From Acidobacterium sp. S8 (GTDB lineage: Bacteria; Acidobacteriota; Terriglobia; Terriglobales; Acidobacteriaceae): a stretch of DNA of 64,000 nucleotides. Every line of letters starts with the position of its first letter. Position 1 is the first letter of the stretch. Position numbers and translations under genes: made by a program. The notes under the pieces were generated by a model that was given only the letters and a program-made list of their open reading frames with translations, ran no database searches and was not told the origin of the DNA. This document shows, piece after piece, positions 54,478 to 63,759 of this stretch. Location: contig NZ_LMUM01000037.1 in NCBI RefSeq assembly GCF_009765985.1, forward strand, positions 447,605 through 511,604, in the 5' to 3' direction.

Positions 54478-55443
54478 TCAGGCATTTGTCTTTTCTGTTG
54501 CCATAAGCGCCAGCTGATCGGCAAGCCGCTGCAGCGTTTGCTTCTGGCCTTCGATGGCATTGAAGAGCTCCACCGTCTTCCTGCGCACCTCGGCGGTTTC
54601 AAAGAGCAACCGCATCGAGACCTTCGTTTTACCTCCTTGATCTTCAAAGGTCACAGTAGCTACGAATGCTGGGCCGGAGAGATGTTCGTAGACGAGGCGT
54701 TCGGGCCTCGCGACTTCGAGATACACACTCTCATTTTTGTAATCGACGCCGTCAGGTCCGTGCAGGATATGCCGCCAACGTCCGCCCGGCCTTACGTCCA
54801 TCTCGAAGATCGTATTTCTAAAGCCACTTGGTCCGAACCACTTTGAGACATGCTCGGGTTCTGTCCACATCTTGAAGACGAGCTCTCGCGGAGCGTCGAA
54901 GACACGGGTGGTTGCGATCTCGCGGTCCTCCGCGCCGTCAGCAGACGCGCCGTTTGCAAAGTGATGCAACAGCGCGGTGAGACGTTCGAGGCTTTGGCTC
55001 CAGCCCTGTTCCATTCCCTTTACGGCTTCCTTGGCTTCGTTGATTGCGCGGACGACAGCGGCATGCAAAACGATGGTTGTCTTTCCATTCTCTTCGGAGA
55101 AGAGAACCGTATTCATCGTTTTAAGCTGAGGCGTGCCCGATGCATCGTTGAGTGCTGTAATTTCAAAGACGAGTCGTTCCGGCTCGTCGATTTCCAGGAT
55201 CGTTCCTCCCATGGGATACACGGAACCGTCGGGTCCACGCATATCAATGCGAAGGGCACCTCCAGTTCGCGCATCCATTTCGCAAAGCGGGTTGGTGAAG
55301 TGTTTTGGTCCCCACCATTGCGCCAGGTGCGTCGGGTCCGTCCATACCTTGAAGACCAAGCTGCGAGGCGCATCGAAGACGCGGGTGAAGGTCAGCTCGC
55401 AGTCGGCTGCAACTGCGCTGGGACTAGCGGTGTTTACGGGCAT
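54478..55443 (-). CDS. Two-domain AHSA1/SRPBCC protein
   Basis: 321 residues from ATG 55443 (GGAG 8 bases upstream), starting MPVNTASPSAVAADCELTFT; the longer in-frame start at 55554 lies inside the ArsR gene. Two tandem AHSA1 domains are visible: LTFTRVFDAPRSLVFKVW with TDPTHLAQWWGP (~15-155), and IATTRVFDAPRELVFKMW with TEPEHVSKWFGP (~172-300), each ending in a helix that lines a hydrophobic ligand cavity. Fused pairs are less common than single domains. It overlaps the ArsR gene by ~20 bases, so they are co-regulated. Confidence 0.85.
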   Translation of the reverse strand: MPVNTASPSAVAADCELTFTRVFDAPRSLVFKVWTDPTHLAQWWGPKHFTNPLCEMDARTGGALRIDMRGPDGSVYPMGGTILEIDEPERLVFEITALNDASGTPQLKTMNTVLFSEENGKTTIVLHAAVVRAINEAKEAVKGMEQGWSQSLERLTALLHHFANGASADGAEDREIATTRVFDAPRELVFKMWTEPEHVSKWFGPSGFRNTIFEMDVRPGGRWRHILHGPDGVDYKNESVYLEVARPERLVYEHLSGPAFVATVTFEDQGGKTKVSMRLLFETAEVRRKTVELFNAIEGQKQTLQRLADQLALMATEKTNA

Positions 55444-55789
55444 TCTTTTTCTCCTGAGGTTTTGGCGCGGTCGCTTGCAGTTTGCGCAGGTAATCGTCGA
55501 GGCGGTCGAAGCTTTCTTCCCAGAAGCGGCGATAGTAGTCGACCCATCCGGCAATGTCTTTCAAAGGCGCGGCTTCCAAGCGGCAAGGCCGCCATTGTGC
55601 TTCGCGTCCACGGCTGATGAGGCCGGCATGCTCCAGCACCTTAAGGTGCTTGGAAATGGCGGGCATGCTCATCTCGAAGGGCTCGGCAAGCTCGGTCACA
55701 GAAGTTTCGCCGAGCGCAAGCCGCGCAAGGATGGCGCGTCGTGTGGGGTCGGCAAGTGCTGCGAAGGTCGCGCTGAGGTGATCTGGCAT
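55424..55789 (-). CDS. ArsR-family transcriptional regulator
   Basis: 121 residues, winged helix: FAALADPTRRAILARLALGE (~9-28), SVTELAEPFEMSMPAISKHLKVLEHAG region (~30-56). No Cys-rich metal-binding motif typical of ArsR/SmtB is seen, matching the subgroup that regulates AHSA1 genes rather than metals. A basic C-terminal tail (KPQEKKNARKHR) is present. The upstream palindromes are candidate operators. Confidence 0.88.
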   Translation of the reverse strand: MPDHLSATFAALADPTRRAILARLALGETSVTELAEPFEMSMPAISKHLKVLEHAGLISRGREAQWRPCRLEAAPLKDIAGWVDYYRRFWEESFDRLDDYLRKLQATAPKPQEKKNARKHR

Positions 55790-55805
55790 TGTATTAAACT
55801 CACGA

Positions 55806-55826
55806 GTTAATTAACTAATTAGTTAA
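55806..55826. promoter_or_regulatory. Nested palindromes upstream of ArsR, probable operator
   Basis: TTAACTAATTAGTTAA (55811-55826) is a perfect 16-bp palindrome, overlapping the 10-bp palindrome GTTAATTAAC (55806-55815). They lie 17-37 bases upstream of the ArsR ATG, where the promoter should be, so ArsR autoregulation is likely. Confidence 0.6.
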
Positions 55827-55946
55827 ATAAACGACGAGACGATATCTGTCAACAGGAATCGCAAAATTCTATGAGGGAAAATAGAGGCTCAACGCCCGGC
55901 CTTTCGCAAAAAAGAGTGAAAGGCTGGACGTCAGGTTTTGTACGAA

Positions 55947-58091
55947 CTATTTGCTGGCGCTTTCCAATGTGGAGGCTGCGCGGTTGATGGCATCCGTCAG
56001 CGTAGTGAGTTGGGATGCCGCACGAGCATTGTCCTTCGCATCGATGGCCTCGTTCACACCGGGAATCACTACGGCGGCATATCCGGTATATTCGCCGGGA
56101 GCGTAGACCGTGTGCTTGAACCAAGGCCGGTTTGGCAGACCCGCGGACGAAAGCAGATCACTCTCTACCGCGCGCAGCTGGGCATTCAATTCTGCCGGAT
56201 CGGTGGGGAGTTCCTGTTGTTTCTTATGCACAGCTTCGGCAGCGCTGGTAAATCGGTTTGCAGCCGCCAGCGTTGGAGCAAAGTCTAGACCAGACACGCC
56301 GTCATCGGAAGCTTTCTTCTTTGCCGCTTCTACGTACTCGCTGATTTCCTTGCCGTAGGTCACGTAGTCATAAGGCAGCACATCGGTGTCGGCCATGTGA
56401 AGAATCTCGATGCCAAAGACACGCGCTTGCTGCTGCTCGTAAACAAAAGTCGGATCGGCATTCTTGATGAACCAGTTGTAGTTATCGAAAACCGAGTGAT
56501 AGACGCCGTAAGGACCGCCTGAACCGATGTCCGTGGAAGGCACGCCGAGATGCTGGATGAAAGGCGTGTAATCGGAGCCGCTGCCGAGGTCGCCAATTTC
56601 TACGTCACTTTGCGATGACGCGCCCTTGCCCATGTGCTCATTTGCCGAGTGGCGACGCGATTCGCCTTCCGTCTGGCTCTTCTGCCATTGCTCATAAACG
56701 TTGCCGCCCTTGGGGCTGGGAACCTCTTTCGCAACCTCACGGACAAAATTCTTGAGCGAGGGCACGGCTGAGGCATCGAAGTTCGGCCCTGATACTCCTA
56801 CGTCAGTATTGAAATACGCCACAGCGTGACCCAGCGCAGAGGCATTGTCTTCCGCCCATTCAGTCGAGCCGATCAATCCTTCTTCTTCCGCGTCCCAGCT
56901 GCCGAAGACGATCGTGCGTTTCGGCTTCCATCCGATCTTCAGCAATTCACCAATGCCGTGCACTGCTTCGAGCATCGCTGCCGTCCCGCTATTGGGGTCA
57001 ACCGCGCCATAGACCCAGGCATCGCGATGGTTGCCTGCAACCACCCATGCATCCGGCCAATCCGTGCCTTTGATCTTGCCGATCACGTCCCAGATGTCGC
57101 GGTAGGCGAAGTCCTGCTTCAGAACCATGTGAACTTTCACGCCACCCGGACCCAAATGGTAGGCGAAGGGCAGCGCACCCTGCCATTCATGCGGCACTGC
57201 AGGCCCGGCGAGCGCCTGCAGAATCGGAGCGGCATCGTGATACGAAATCGGTGTCGACGGAATCTGCGGCATATTCGGCGCAGTCTCCGGCTTCAGACGC
57301 TTCGATTCCGGCAGATCGGGAGTGGACGCGATGCCGGGCGTGCTGGCGTCGCCGGGATACTTGAAGAGATACTGCACTGCGCCGCGCTGAACGCCTGTCT
57401 CCGGGCGATAGGGGCCTTTGGGATACATGTCGCCGCGATAGTACCCGTCATCTGCCGGATCGGAATAGATGATGACGCCGGCGGCTCCGCGTTGCTGCGC
57501 GATGTAGACCTTTACGCCGCGAAAGTTGCCGCCGTAGCGGACGAGAACGATCTTGCCCTTCACGCTGACGCCGAGGTCGTCGAGCTTCTTGAAATCTTCG
57601 GGCCGGCCATAGTTGGCATAGACCACCTCAGCAGTGATATCTCCGGAAGGCGATGAGCCGTTGAACGGCATCACGACCCGCGGGTCTTTATCGAATGGAT
57701 CCCCCTCAACGTGTTCCCGAGTTGGGCCTGTCATTAAAACTTTTCCACTCGCATCGGTAGCGGTGACATGAATTTCTTTGGGAAGATTGAGCCATGCTTT
57801 ATAGGTCACGATGGCGGTATCAAGGCCCGCAGCTTTGAATTTTTCCGCAACGTAGAGAGCCGTATCGTGGTCTTCTTTCGATCCAGCGACGTGCGGCGCA
57901 GCGGTAAGCGTCTTCAACTCTTCGCCCGCAAGTTTCGCATCAGGCACGGCAAGAAACTGCTGGTCGATTTTCGCTTGTGATGCGAAATCGCGATAGCCAA
58001 AACTGGATTGTGGCGCACCAGCATTCTGGGCGGGCAGGGAAATGGCGAGCGCGGAGAGGCAGAGGCAACTGGCAAGAGCGCGATGATTCAA
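55947..58091 (-). CDS. M28 metallopeptidase, glutamate carboxypeptidase II-like
   Basis: 714 residues: signal peptide (ending near AGAPQ), a protease-associated domain, the M28 zinc peptidase core and a C-terminal dimerisation domain. Likely zinc ligands and catalytic acid: His in GNHRDAWVYGA (~355), Asp in VDPNSGT (~365), Glu-Glu in WDAEEEGLIGS (~401), Asp in YFNTDVGVS and His in YHSVFDNY (~529). It is probably periplasmic and releases C-terminal Glu/Asp or trims peptides. It belongs to a family repeatedly duplicated in Acidobacteria. Confidence 0.9.
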   Translation of the reverse strand: MNHRALASCLCLSALAISLPAQNAGAPQSSFGYRDFASQAKIDQQFLAVPDAKLAGEELKTLTAAPHVAGSKEDHDTALYVAEKFKAAGLDTAIVTYKAWLNLPKEIHVTATDASGKVLMTGPTREHVEGDPFDKDPRVVMPFNGSSPSGDITAEVVYANYGRPEDFKKLDDLGVSVKGKIVLVRYGGNFRGVKVYIAQQRGAAGVIIYSDPADDGYYRGDMYPKGPYRPETGVQRGAVQYLFKYPGDASTPGIASTPDLPESKRLKPETAPNMPQIPSTPISYHDAAPILQALAGPAVPHEWQGALPFAYHLGPGGVKVHMVLKQDFAYRDIWDVIGKIKGTDWPDAWVVAGNHRDAWVYGAVDPNSGTAAMLEAVHGIGELLKIGWKPKRTIVFGSWDAEEEGLIGSTEWAEDNASALGHAVAYFNTDVGVSGPNFDASAVPSLKNFVREVAKEVPSPKGGNVYEQWQKSQTEGESRRHSANEHMGKGASSQSDVEIGDLGSGSDYTPFIQHLGVPSTDIGSGGPYGVYHSVFDNYNWFIKNADPTFVYEQQQARVFGIEILHMADTDVLPYDYVTYGKEISEYVEAAKKKASDDGVSGLDFAPTLAAANRFTSAAEAVHKKQQELPTDPAELNAQLRAVESDLLSSAGLPNRPWFKHTVYAPGEYTGYAAVVIPGVNEAIDAKDNARAASQLTTLTDAINRAASTLESASK

Positions 58092-58251
58092 AGACTGCTC
58101 CTTGAAATAGGCGAGTAGAGATAGGTATGTAAACAGAAAGATTACACTAAGAATATTCGTACTGAGCGTTTTTCGGGAAAGCTCGTAAAACCCCGTTCCT
58201 TAACCTTCGAAAGCGAGCAGAGTTCTGGCTGACAAGACCGCACAAGCAGAA

Positions 58252-59514
58252 TTGGATCCTGAGCTGCAGGCCGATCTTGCCATGGAGCTGCCGATTGCAG
58301 GCAGTCGCTGGCCTCCGATCGTTCGAGCTCTGCGGCATGATGATTATCGCCTCTTTTGGGGCGGCTGCCTGCTATCAAATGTCGGCACATGGATGCAGAA
58401 TGTGGCCCAGGGCTGGCTGGTGCTGGAGCTTTCCAATTCTTCCTTCTGGCTTGGAATGGTTGGCTTTGCCTCAGCATTTCCATTCCTGCTGTTTACTCTC
58501 TTCGGCGGAGTCATTGCCGACCGTGTGAGCAAGCGGCACCTGCTGATCGGCACACAGACTTCGCAGATGATCTTCGCTTTCGTACTCGCGTTTTTGACTT
58601 ACTTCAAGGTCATCACGATTGGCCAGCTGGCGGCGCTTGCATTTTTGACCGGCATCACGAATGCGCTGAACGCCCCCGCCTATCAGGCGCTGGTGCCTCG
58701 GCTTGTTCCCTCAGAAGACCTGCCCAACGCAATCGCTTTGAACTCGGCGCAGTTTAATCTGTCGCGCATTGTCGGTCCTACGCTTGGCGGTTATGCTATG
58801 GCGTGGTTCGGTATCGCGGGCAATTTCTTCCTGAACGGCTTCAGTTTCCTTGCCGTGCTCTGGCCTCTGCACCGCATGCGTTATCCGGAGGAAAAGCGCG
58901 AGCACCACGCGAGCATGCTGCGCAGCTTGAAAGATGGCATTGCGTATGTACGCCGCTCGCCGGAAATGTCAGCCATCGTAATTCTGATCGCCAGCGCCAG
59001 CTTTTTTCTCCTGCCATTCATCACGTTTATTCCATACTTTGCGAAAGATGTTCTCCGGGCAGGTGAACGGGGGCTCGGCTTTCTTATGGCCTGCTCAGGA
59101 ATCGGGGCGTTGCTTGCAGCCGGGGTCATAGCCTATTTCGGCAAAATCCGCTGGCGCGGACGAATCATCGTCGGTTTCGGCCTGTTCGTCATGGCGGCGG
59201 TGATCGTCTTCTGTTATTCGCATATCTTCGCGCTGTCGGCGGCCATGTCTTTCTGTGAGGGCTTCGGCATGATCATCAGCCTCTCGACCGTCAATGTCAC
59301 CATGCAGCAGCTTTCCAGTGACGAAATGCGTGGCCGGGTCATGAGTATTTATGCGACCAGTTTTTTAGGCCTGCCGCCAGTCGGATGTCTCATTATTGGC
59401 GAGCTTTCCCGGCACATGCCGACGGAACACGCCATCGCCGCCATGACAGGGGTGGCGATGGTTTGCTACGTCGGCTTTTATCTGCGCTCGAAGCCGCTCC
59501 GCGAACTGGATTAG
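58252..59514 (+). CDS. MFS exporter, EntS/DHA3-like
   Basis: About 420 residues, 12 predicted helices. DYRLFWGGCLLSNVGTWMQN then VAQGWLV in helix 1 and RVSKRHLL in the 2-3 loop place it in the enterobactin-exporter (EntS/YbdA)-like MFS group. The start is uncertain: TTG 58252 (no clear Shine-Dalgarno), CTG 58225 or ATG 58282 (MELPIAGSRW) are all possible. Substrate unknown. It is divergent from the M28 gene. Confidence 0.8.
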   Translation: MDPELQADLAMELPIAGSRWPPIVRALRHDDYRLFWGGCLLSNVGTWMQNVAQGWLVLELSNSSFWLGMVGFASAFPFLLFTLFGGVIADRVSKRHLLIGTQTSQMIFAFVLAFLTYFKVITIGQLAALAFLTGITNALNAPAYQALVPRLVPSEDLPNAIALNSAQFNLSRIVGPTLGGYAMAWFGIAGNFFLNGFSFLAVLWPLHRMRYPEEKREHHASMLRSLKDGIAYVRRSPEMSAIVILIASASFFLLPFITFIPYFAKDVLRAGERGLGFLMACSGIGALLAAGVIAYFGKIRWRGRIIVGFGLFVMAAVIVFCYSHIFALSAAMSFCEGFGMIISLSTVNVTMQQLSSDEMRGRVMSIYATSFLGLPPVGCLIIGELSRHMPTEHAIAAMTGVAMVCYVGFYLRSKPLRELD

Positions 59515-60467
59515 GCTTTGCCGGCTGCTCGCCTGCGCCGTCCGCTCATCAGATAAGCAGTCGCTCGCGGCTCGAACAGCGGATCGGCGGATTTATCGAT
59601 GCCATCGACCCGCGGAATCGGGTCGAAGATGATCTGGCGCTGTTCTTCTTCGTTGTTCGGCACGAGCGTATCCAACGTAATTTCACCAAACTTTAGAAGC
59701 GTGCGATCCTCCGGCCACTGTTTCGTCGCGTCATCTGTCGGATCACCATCGTTCGCCAGTTGTACAAAGATTTGAAATTTGATTGGTTCAGCGGCAATTC
59801 TTTCAAATAATTCGTCGAAAAGATAATTGGGAGTTTTTGCCGCTGCGTCTTCGTCAGTAAGGTATTCCGTTCCAAGCTCCGGCACGATGCGGTAGCGGCC
59901 ATACTGTTCTTTGCCGTCTGCATTAGTGAACTTGAAGGCGCTCACCGCGAAGAAGTGCTCTTTCGCGAAGCTTGTGGGAAAAGGCTTCGGCATTTGCACG
60001 TAGGCCAACGCTGCGGGATGTCCGCCAAGGAAAGCTTCTATCGGGTTCGGATGAGGAGAGTCGGGTTCTGTGGCAGCGATGGCGCGGACAAGTTCCACCA
60101 GCTCCTCAGCGATGCGAACGGGGAAGCCGTCGGCCGAATGGCTGACGATATCGGTATGCACGTGCTCTGCGAGATGAAAGCGAATCGCGCAGCCGCGCGG
60201 GCTTGCTCCCTGCGGATCATTATCGGGTACAACCGGAACTCCCGCGGAATTGGAGAAGCGCACAGAAACCGGCGTCGATGCTCGTTCGATATGAGGTGCG
60301 CGTGTCAGCGAGGCGGCTTCCGGCGCTGGCACGAATGTTCCCGTCAATAGCGCGCCCTTCGCGTGCGCCGCGCGATAACCCGGATAGGGGCCGTGAAAAG
60401 CTTTATCGAATGCGTCCACAATATCGCGGCCGAGGGCTAAGGCTTTTTCGTCGGTAGGGAGCGGCAT
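59511..60467 (-). CDS. Catalase-family heme protein (SrpA-like)
   Basis: 318 residues, much shorter than a classical catalase (~480). VSVRFSNSAGVPVVPDNDPQ and RGCAIRFHL match the catalase core; the distal-heme region appears as HAKGALLTGTFVP, where the His is in HAKG. Family members may be peroxidases or heme-binding proteins with weak catalase activity. GGAGG lies 8 bases before the ATG. It ends overlapping the MFS gene stop in convergent orientation. Confidence 0.78.
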   Translation of the reverse strand: MPLPTDEKALALGRDIVDAFDKAFHGPYPGYRAAHAKGALLTGTFVPAPEAASLTRAPHIERASTPVSVRFSNSAGVPVVPDNDPQGASPRGCAIRFHLAEHVHTDIVSHSADGFPVRIAEELVELVRAIAATEPDSPHPNPIEAFLGGHPAALAYVQMPKPFPTSFAKEHFFAVSAFKFTNADGKEQYGRYRIVPELGTEYLTDEDAAAKTPNYLFDELFERIAAEPIKFQIFVQLANDGDPTDDATKQWPEDRTLLKFGEITLDTLVPNNEEEQRQIIFDPIPRVDGIDKSADPLFEPRATAYLMSGRRRRAAGKA

Positions 60468-60632
60468 AACAGGATTCCTCCGGTTTGGATCGGTATCGAC
60501 TAACTGTACCTGCGGATAGCGGAAACTGGATCACGAAATTGCAAAATCTGAATAGACTCGCGCGGGTGCATCGTGGTTCGTACTTCGGAAGCACCCGGCT
60601 TCGTAACTGGCTTGACTTCGGAGTGGATTCGG

Positions 60633-61034
60633 CTAGGCCACCAACTGCGCACAATGCGAGCAACGCTTCGCTTCGAGCGGAATATCGCTGAGGCATTCCG
60701 GGCAAGGACGAGTCTTCGGCGGGGCGGCCTTCACAGGAAAGAAGCGGGCCATCAGTTTGTTGATTGGCAGCACGAAAATGAAATAGACGACTGCCGCCAT
60801 GATTACGAAGCTGATCACTTGGTTCAGGAAATTGCCATACGTGATCTTGCCTCCGTTGAGATCCAGAACAAGATAGGAGAAGTCCGGCTTTTTGAAAATG
60901 GCAGCGATCAGCGGGTTAATGATGTCTTTTACCAGGGAACCGACGATGCCCGTAAAGGCTGCGCCGATCACGACTGCCACGGCAAGATCAATGACATTCC
61001 CGCGCAGAATAAAATCACGGAATCCCTTTAACAT
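60633..61034 (-). CDS. mscL: Large-conductance mechanosensitive channel with C-terminal zinc ribbon
   Basis: 133 residues: FRDFILRGNVIDLAVAVVIG (~5-24, first helix), a periplasmic loop and a second helix (~75-95). After the usual end there is a Cys4 ribbon: PCPECLSDIPLEAKRCSHC, two CxxC knuckles. Such ribbons are not part of E. coli MscL and may alter oligomerisation or gating. GGAGGAG lies upstream of the ATG. Confidence 0.92.
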   Translation of the reverse strand: MLKGFRDFILRGNVIDLAVAVVIGAAFTGIVGSLVKDIINPLIAAIFKKPDFSYLVLDLNGGKITYGNFLNQVISFVIMAAVVYFIFVLPINKLMARFFPVKAAPPKTRPCPECLSDIPLEAKRCSHCAQLVA

Positions 61035-61170
61035 TCGAATCTCCTCCAGGATGGCAATACGCTGTCATCGTAACGCATCACGTGTTTTTGTTGTGAGATG
61101 GGTGACTTCAGCACGAGGCTGCTTGGCGGAAAAGCAGGTGTTCGCGTATTCTTCTCGGTGCTTTGGCACG

Positions 61171-61878
61171 ATGGAGAAAGCATTGAAAAAAGTTGTAGCC
61201 AGTTCCGACGATGCGGTGCGCGATATTCCCGAAGGCGCAACGATCATGATCGGTGGTTTCGGGCTCTGCGGTATCCCTGAAAACCTGATCGCCGCGCTTG
61301 TACGGCACGGAGCAAAAGGGCTTCATACCATCAGCAACAACATGGGCGTGGACGGCTTCGGCATGGGTCGAATGCTCGAGCAGGGCATGGTCGCTTCACA
61401 CACGGGAAGTTATGTCGGTGAGAATAAACTGCTCGAAGGCAAGGTACTGCGCGGCGAACTAGACCTGCGGCTCGTTCCTCAAGGCACGCTGGCAGAACGC
61501 ATCCGCGCCGGAGGGGCGGGAATCCCCGCGTTTTATACGCCCGCTGGTGTAGGCACACTCGTGGCGGACGGAAAAGAGGCTCGCGAATTTGATGGACGCC
61601 CATACATTCTCGAGCGCTGGCTGCGTGCTGATTTTGCGCTCATCAAAGCCTGGAAAGGTGACACGGCGGGCAATCTCGTCTACCGCAAGACAGCGCGGAA
61701 TTTCAATCCGATGATGGCGACTGCCGCAAGGATCACAATCGCAGAAGTGGAAGAGTTAGCGGAACCAGGCGAGATTGACCCGGACCACATCGTCACGCCG
61801 GGAATATACGTAAAGCGCATCCTGCAGGGAGAGCAGTATGAAAAGCTCATAGAGCGCAGGACACTTCGCAAATCGTGA
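61171..61878 (+). CDS. scoA: 3-oxoacid CoA-transferase subunit A
   Basis: 235 residues from ATG 61171; an upstream in-frame start (60892) lies antisense to mscL and was rejected. GGFGLCGIPENLI (~26-38) and NNMGVDGFGMGRMLEQG are the subunit-A hallmarks. With subunit B it transfers CoA between succinyl-CoA and acetoacetate or another oxoacid. Its partner is not downstream but on the opposite strand ~430 bases away, convergent. No strong Shine-Dalgarno is seen before the ATG. Confidence 0.9.
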   Translation: MEKALKKVVASSDDAVRDIPEGATIMIGGFGLCGIPENLIAALVRHGAKGLHTISNNMGVDGFGMGRMLEQGMVASHTGSYVGENKLLEGKVLRGELDLRLVPQGTLAERIRAGGAGIPAFYTPAGVGTLVADGKEAREFDGRPYILERWLRADFALIKAWKGDTAGNLVYRKTARNFNPMMATAARITIAEVEELAEPGEIDPDHIVTPGIYVKRILQGEQYEKLIERRTLRKS

Positions 61879-61898
61879 TGCCTGGCTTTTAAGTACGA

Positions 61899-62225
61899 TT
61901 ATTTTGCCGGCGCATGCGTCTCGCGAATCTGCTCCTGCAGCTGTGCACAAAAGCCCCGATATTTCAGCACAAAATGTGCATCCGTAAAGAGGGTAGCGCC
62001 CGCTACGAGAATCGCGCTAATCAATAGCCATCTTTTCGTTTCACCTCGACCCAGTTGTCTGAAGCACAGCGCAATGGCAAACGCAGAGAGCGTTGCGCAG
62101 ATCGTCAGCGAAGGAAGGCGGTCGCAGTAAATCTCGTTTGCACCGAGACCCAGCCACGCCGAAGCGGCAGCAATCAAAGTAGAAAGAATGAGGGGTACGA
62201 GGGATCCTGATCTGAATTGAGCCAT
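61899..62225 (-). CDS. Small hypothetical membrane protein
   Basis: 108 residues, three predicted transmembrane helices (VPLILSTLIAAASAWLGLG; LTICATLSAFAIALCF; WLLISAILVAGATLF) and a short polar tail. Not recognised. It sits between the two CoA-transferase subunits, on the strand of subunit B and ~80 bases downstream of it, so it may be co-transcribed with scoB. Confidence 0.55.
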   Translation of the reverse strand: MAQFRSGSLVPLILSTLIAAASAWLGLGANEIYCDRLPSLTICATLSAFAIALCFRQLGRGETKRWLLISAILVAGATLFTDAHFVLKYRGFCAQLQEQIRETHAPAK

Positions 62226-62308
62226 AGAAAAACAGCGTGAAATTCCGCTGTTCCGATTATCTTCTGAATGGAGCGCGAATCAAACCCGGCCGCGGCAGGC
62301 TGAGACAG

Positions 62309-63013
62309 TCAGGCTGGCATTTGTCTGAGTTGCGCGCTGATCTTCAGGGGGGCCTCTGTGGCTCTCTGAATATCGTCGACACTCAACCCCTGCGCAATCT
62401 CCTCAAGCACCAAACCTTCGGGAGTTACGCTGATCCAGGCCATCTCGGTGGCGATTGTCTGAACAACTTTGAGCCCGGTGATCGGCAGTGTGCAGTGCTT
62501 CAAAATCTTCGGTCTACCGTCTTTCGTTGTGTGTTCCATGGCAACAATCACGCGCCGCGCGCTGGCTACCAGGTCCATCGCACCGCCCATGCCTTTCACC
62601 ATTTTTCCGGGAATCATCCAGTTCGCCAGGTTGCCTTCCTGATCGACCTCCATGGCGCCCAGAATGCTGAGGTCAATGTGGCCACCGCGAATCATCGCGA
62701 AGGAATCGGCACTGGAAAAATACGAGGTGCCGGGGAGTTCAGAGACCGTCTCCTTGCCGGCGTTGATCAGGTCCGGATCTTCCTCACCCGCGATCGGATA
62801 GGGCCCAACGCCAAGCATCCCATTCTCTGACTGTAGTACCACTTGGATGCCGGGAGGAACATAGTTAGCGACCACAGTCGGCATTCCGATGCCGAGATTG
62901 ACATAGTAACCATCGCGCAGTTCGAGAGCCACTCGTCTCACAATGCGCTCCCGCTTGGCCGTTTCGTTAAGATTGCCGGGCGCCGGCGTGCTGGTGTTCG
63001 ATAAAGTAGACAT
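62309..63013 (-). CDS. scoB: 3-oxoacid CoA-transferase subunit B
   Basis: 234 residues. [20 protein letters not shown] (~27-46) and the active-site Glu in [10 protein letters not shown] (~66-75) identify subunit [16 protein letters not shown] follows. It complements ScoA. A 14-base gap separates it from the divergent small membrane protein gene, leaving little room for two promoters. Confidence 0.92.
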   Translation of the reverse strand: MSTLSNTSTPAPGNLNETAKRERIVRRVALELRDGYYVNLGIGMPTVVANYVPPGIQVVLQSENGMLGVGPYPIAGEEDPDLINAGKETVSELPGTSYFSSADSFAMIRGGHIDLSILGAMEVDQEGNLANWMIPGKMVKGMGGAMDLVASARRVIVAMEHTTKDGRPKILKHCTLPITGLKVVQTIATEMAWISVTPEGLVLEEIAQGLSVDDIQRATEAPLKISAQLRQMPA

Positions 63014-63027
63014 TACGGTCGTTCCTA

Positions 63028-63324
63028 ATGCTCCCGGCAGTTCTCAATCTTCGAGCGCGTTCACTTCTGCGCGGAACCATTCTAGTCCTTATGAGCCTCT
63101 CTATGGCTTTCCTCTTGTCCGATTTTCCCAACGCCAGGCCATCACTGAAGCTTCTGATTCCGGCCTTCCTGGCGCTCTACGGAACCTATGAAACCTCACG
63201 TTGCCTTCGCCTCCGCTGGAGCTTCTATCACGGTGGAGTTTTGCTGCTGCTCTACATGGACGTCATGGCGCTGGCGATGATCTTTTTCCTGCTGCTTTAC
63301 CCCTACGAAGGATGGCTGCAATAG
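63028..63324 (+). CDS. Small hypothetical membrane protein
   Basis: 98 residues, three hydrophobic segments ([45 protein letters not shown] with FFLLLYPYE). Not recognised. ATG 63028 has no clear Shine-Dalgarno; ATG 63091 is an alternative that would shorten it by 21 residues and free room for a promoter. Coding is likely because of clean transmembrane patterning, but not certain. Confidence 0.5.
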   Translation: MLPAVLNLRARSLLRGTILVLMSLSMAFLLSDFPNARPSLKLLIPAFLALYGTYETSRCLRLRWSFYHGGVLLLLYMDVMALAMIFFLLLYPYEGWLQ

Positions 63325-63759
63325 TCTTTTCGCCGTGTCAAAAATACCGCAGTCGGCGTAAATCTTTCCGAAATTTCGGCCCGATCTGTATATCGTCTCC
63401 CCCCTCTTTACCTAACCGGCAAGTTTTTAAGGAGGGGATCGGCGAAAAACGAGAAGAGCCGCGACGCAATCGGTTGCCTCGCCAGAGACCATCAGCCGTT
63501 TAACGTGACGATTGCAACATTCGTAGGTAACGCCTTAAATTTCAATTAATTACCGCTGCTTGTTACTGAAGCCATCGAAGTCTCCGACCAAAAATTCTCG
63601 AACATGCAACAACTTGTTGGTTCCAAAAGAGTTCCTGTCAATTAAAAAATGGCTACCTACGTGCAGCATTTGCTTGTCTCAGCGCACCTGCCAGCTTACG
63701 CTCATCAAAGGGCGCTGATGTCCAGCCTCCCTCAATTACTTAGGAGAGTTTGCTAAAAA
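63325..63759. other. Leader region upstream of the repeat-peptide gene
   Basis: About 435 bases without a gene. CCCCTC (near 63400) can pair with GAGGGG (near 63432), and the 63440-63505 stretch (GGCGAAAAACGAG...GACGCAATCGGTTGCC...CAGCCG) is rich in short complementary runs and may fold. It contains GACGCAA, which also occurs in GEMM riboswitches, but the other GEMM elements do not line up. AGGAGAG at 63742-63748 is the Shine-Dalgarno for the next gene. Confidence 0.4.

Noticed and set aside
63440..63505. Cyclic-di-GMP (GEMM) riboswitch
   Set aside because: Only GACGCAA is shared. The 5' GGCAAACC element and the closing GGUUGCC/ACCG element do not line up, so I report only a possible structured leader.
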